Position numbers and translations under genes: made by a program. Under the pieces are notes generated by a model that saw only the letters and a list, made by a program, of their open reading frames with translations, was not told where the DNA came from and ran no database searches. Positions 5,971 through 6,689 of a DNA stretch of 6,689 nucleotides are shown here, one piece after another (position 1 is the stretch's first letter; every line of letters begins with the position of its first letter). Source of the stretch: an uncultured Clostridia bacterium (GTDB lineage: Bacteria; Bacillota; Clostridia; UBA1381; UMGS1253); the NCBI GenBank assembly GCA_937892135.1, contig CALAUK010000090.1:1-6689 (forward strand), written 5' to 3'.

Positions 5971-6689
5971 TAACACATGGTAAGAACATTAAGATTTTCG
6001 CAGGTAATTCAAATCAGGAATTGGCAGCTCAGATTGCTGCAAGATTAGAGGTGCCTGTTGGAAAATCAAGTGTGACAAAATTCAGCGATGGTGAAATTTC
6101 AGTAAACCTAAATGAGACAGTAAGAGGTTCTGACGTTTTCGTTGTTCAGTCAACATCAGACCCTGTAAACGATTACCTTATGGAGCTTTTGATTATGATT
6201 GACGCGCTTAAGCGTGCATCTGCGGGCCGTATAACAGCAGTTATGCCGTATTTCGGCTATGCAAGACAGGACCGTAAGGCAAAGGCGAGAGATCCGATTT
6301 CTGCAAAGCTTGTTGCAGACATTATAACAGCTGCAGGTGCAGACAGAGTTTTAACAATGGACCTTCACGCTCCTCAGATTCAGGGCTTTTTCAATATCCC
6401 TGTTGACCACCTTTTAGGAGGCTCTATTCTTGCTCCTTACTATGCAGAGAAGTTTAAGGAAAACAGTGAAAACGTTGTTGTTGTTTCTCCCGACTTCGGT
6501 AGCGTAACAAGAGCTAGAAACTTTGCTCACAAGATTAACGCTCCTATTGCGATTATAGACAAGAGAAGACCTAAGGCAAATGTTTCAGAGGTTATGAATA
6601 TTATCGGTGATATCAAGGATAAGACAGTTATCTTGGTTGACGATATGATTGATACAGCAGGTACAATAACTCATGGTGCGCACGCTCTT
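5967..6689 (+). CDS. prs: Ribose-phosphate pyrophosphokinase (PRPP synthetase), first 241 residues (3' partial)
   Basis: Prs makes PRPP from ribose-5-phosphate and ATP, feeding purine, pyrimidine, NAD, histidine and tryptophan synthesis. The frame starts at an ATG that overlaps the glmU stop (ATGA) and stays open to the right edge with no stop. Class I PRPP synthetases have about 310-320 residues, so roughly 75 are missing. Visible motifs are KIFAGNSN near the N-terminus, KFSDGE (38-43), the PYFGYARQDRKAKARDPISA flexible-loop region (94-113), MDLHAPQIQGFF (131-142) with His134, SPDFGSVTRAR (174-184) and the PRPP-binding loop VILVDDMIDTAGT (221-233). The SPDFGS stretch differs slightly from the common SPDHGG form; effect unknown. 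The glmU-prs pair is common in Bacillota. Regulatory-site residues of class I enzymes that lie near the C-terminus cannot be checked. Confidence 0.97.
   Translation, partial: MITHGKNIKIFAGNSNQELAAQIAARLEVPVGKSSVTKFSDGEISVNLNETVRGSDVFVVQSTSDPVNDYLMELLIMIDALKRASAGRITAVMPYFGYARQDRKAKARDPISAKLVADIITAAGADRVLTMDLHAPQIQGFFNIPVDHLLGGSILAPYYAEKFKENSENVVVVSPDFGSVTRARNFAHKINAPIAIIDKRRPKANVSEVMNIIGDIKDKTVILVDDMIDTAGTITHGAHAL

Noticed and set aside
5704..5976. Reverse-strand open frame within the glmU 3' end
   Set aside because: Shadow of the acetyltransferase domain, with no family resemblance.

Overview
The window is a compact, same-strand block of bacterial housekeeping genes, all on the + strand. Base composition is AT-leaning (roughly 40% G+C by eye, not counted), start regions are purine-rich with strong Shine-Dalgarno sites, and genes overlap or nearly abut. 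This style, together with the order infB-rbfA-nrnA-truB-ribF and then glmU-prs, points to a Bacillota chromosome, most likely Clostridia. I cannot name a genus from the sequence alone.

Region 1 (1-4503) is the distal part of the nusA-infB type operon. It holds the C-terminal 443 residues of translation initiation factor IF2 (infB, cut by the left edge), ribosome-binding factor A (rbfA), a DHH/DHHA1 oligoribonuclease/pAp phosphatase (nrnA), tRNA pseudouridine-55 synthase (truB) and the bifunctional riboflavin kinase/FAD synthetase (ribF). Spacings are +19, -17, +14 and +2 nt, so co-transcription is very likely and translational coupling plausible. The common theme is translation: initiation, 30S maturation, tRNA modification and RNA-end turnover. 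ribF is the usual metabolic passenger in this operon.

Region 2 (4504-4593) is a 90-nt gap, the only sizeable intergenic space. It carries a plausible SigA-type promoter and the glmU ribosome binding site, but no convincing terminator.

Region 3 (4594-6689) holds glmU (UDP-GlcNAc synthesis for peptidoglycan) and the first 241 codons of prs (PRPP synthetase, cut by the right edge), joined by an ATGA stop/start overlap.

I see no mobile element, CRISPR array, RNA gene, phage gene or novel defence or biosynthetic system. The points worth a second look are changes in two otherwise intact enzymes. GlmU lacks the signature arginine of its uridylyltransferase G-x-G-T-R-M motif (it reads GESGQM), although the rest of both active sites is kept. 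RibF has several substitutions in motifs that are normally nearly invariant in both catalytic domains. Four gene starts were moved from the longest open frame to positions that fit the ribosome binding sites and family N-termini, or were set by them.
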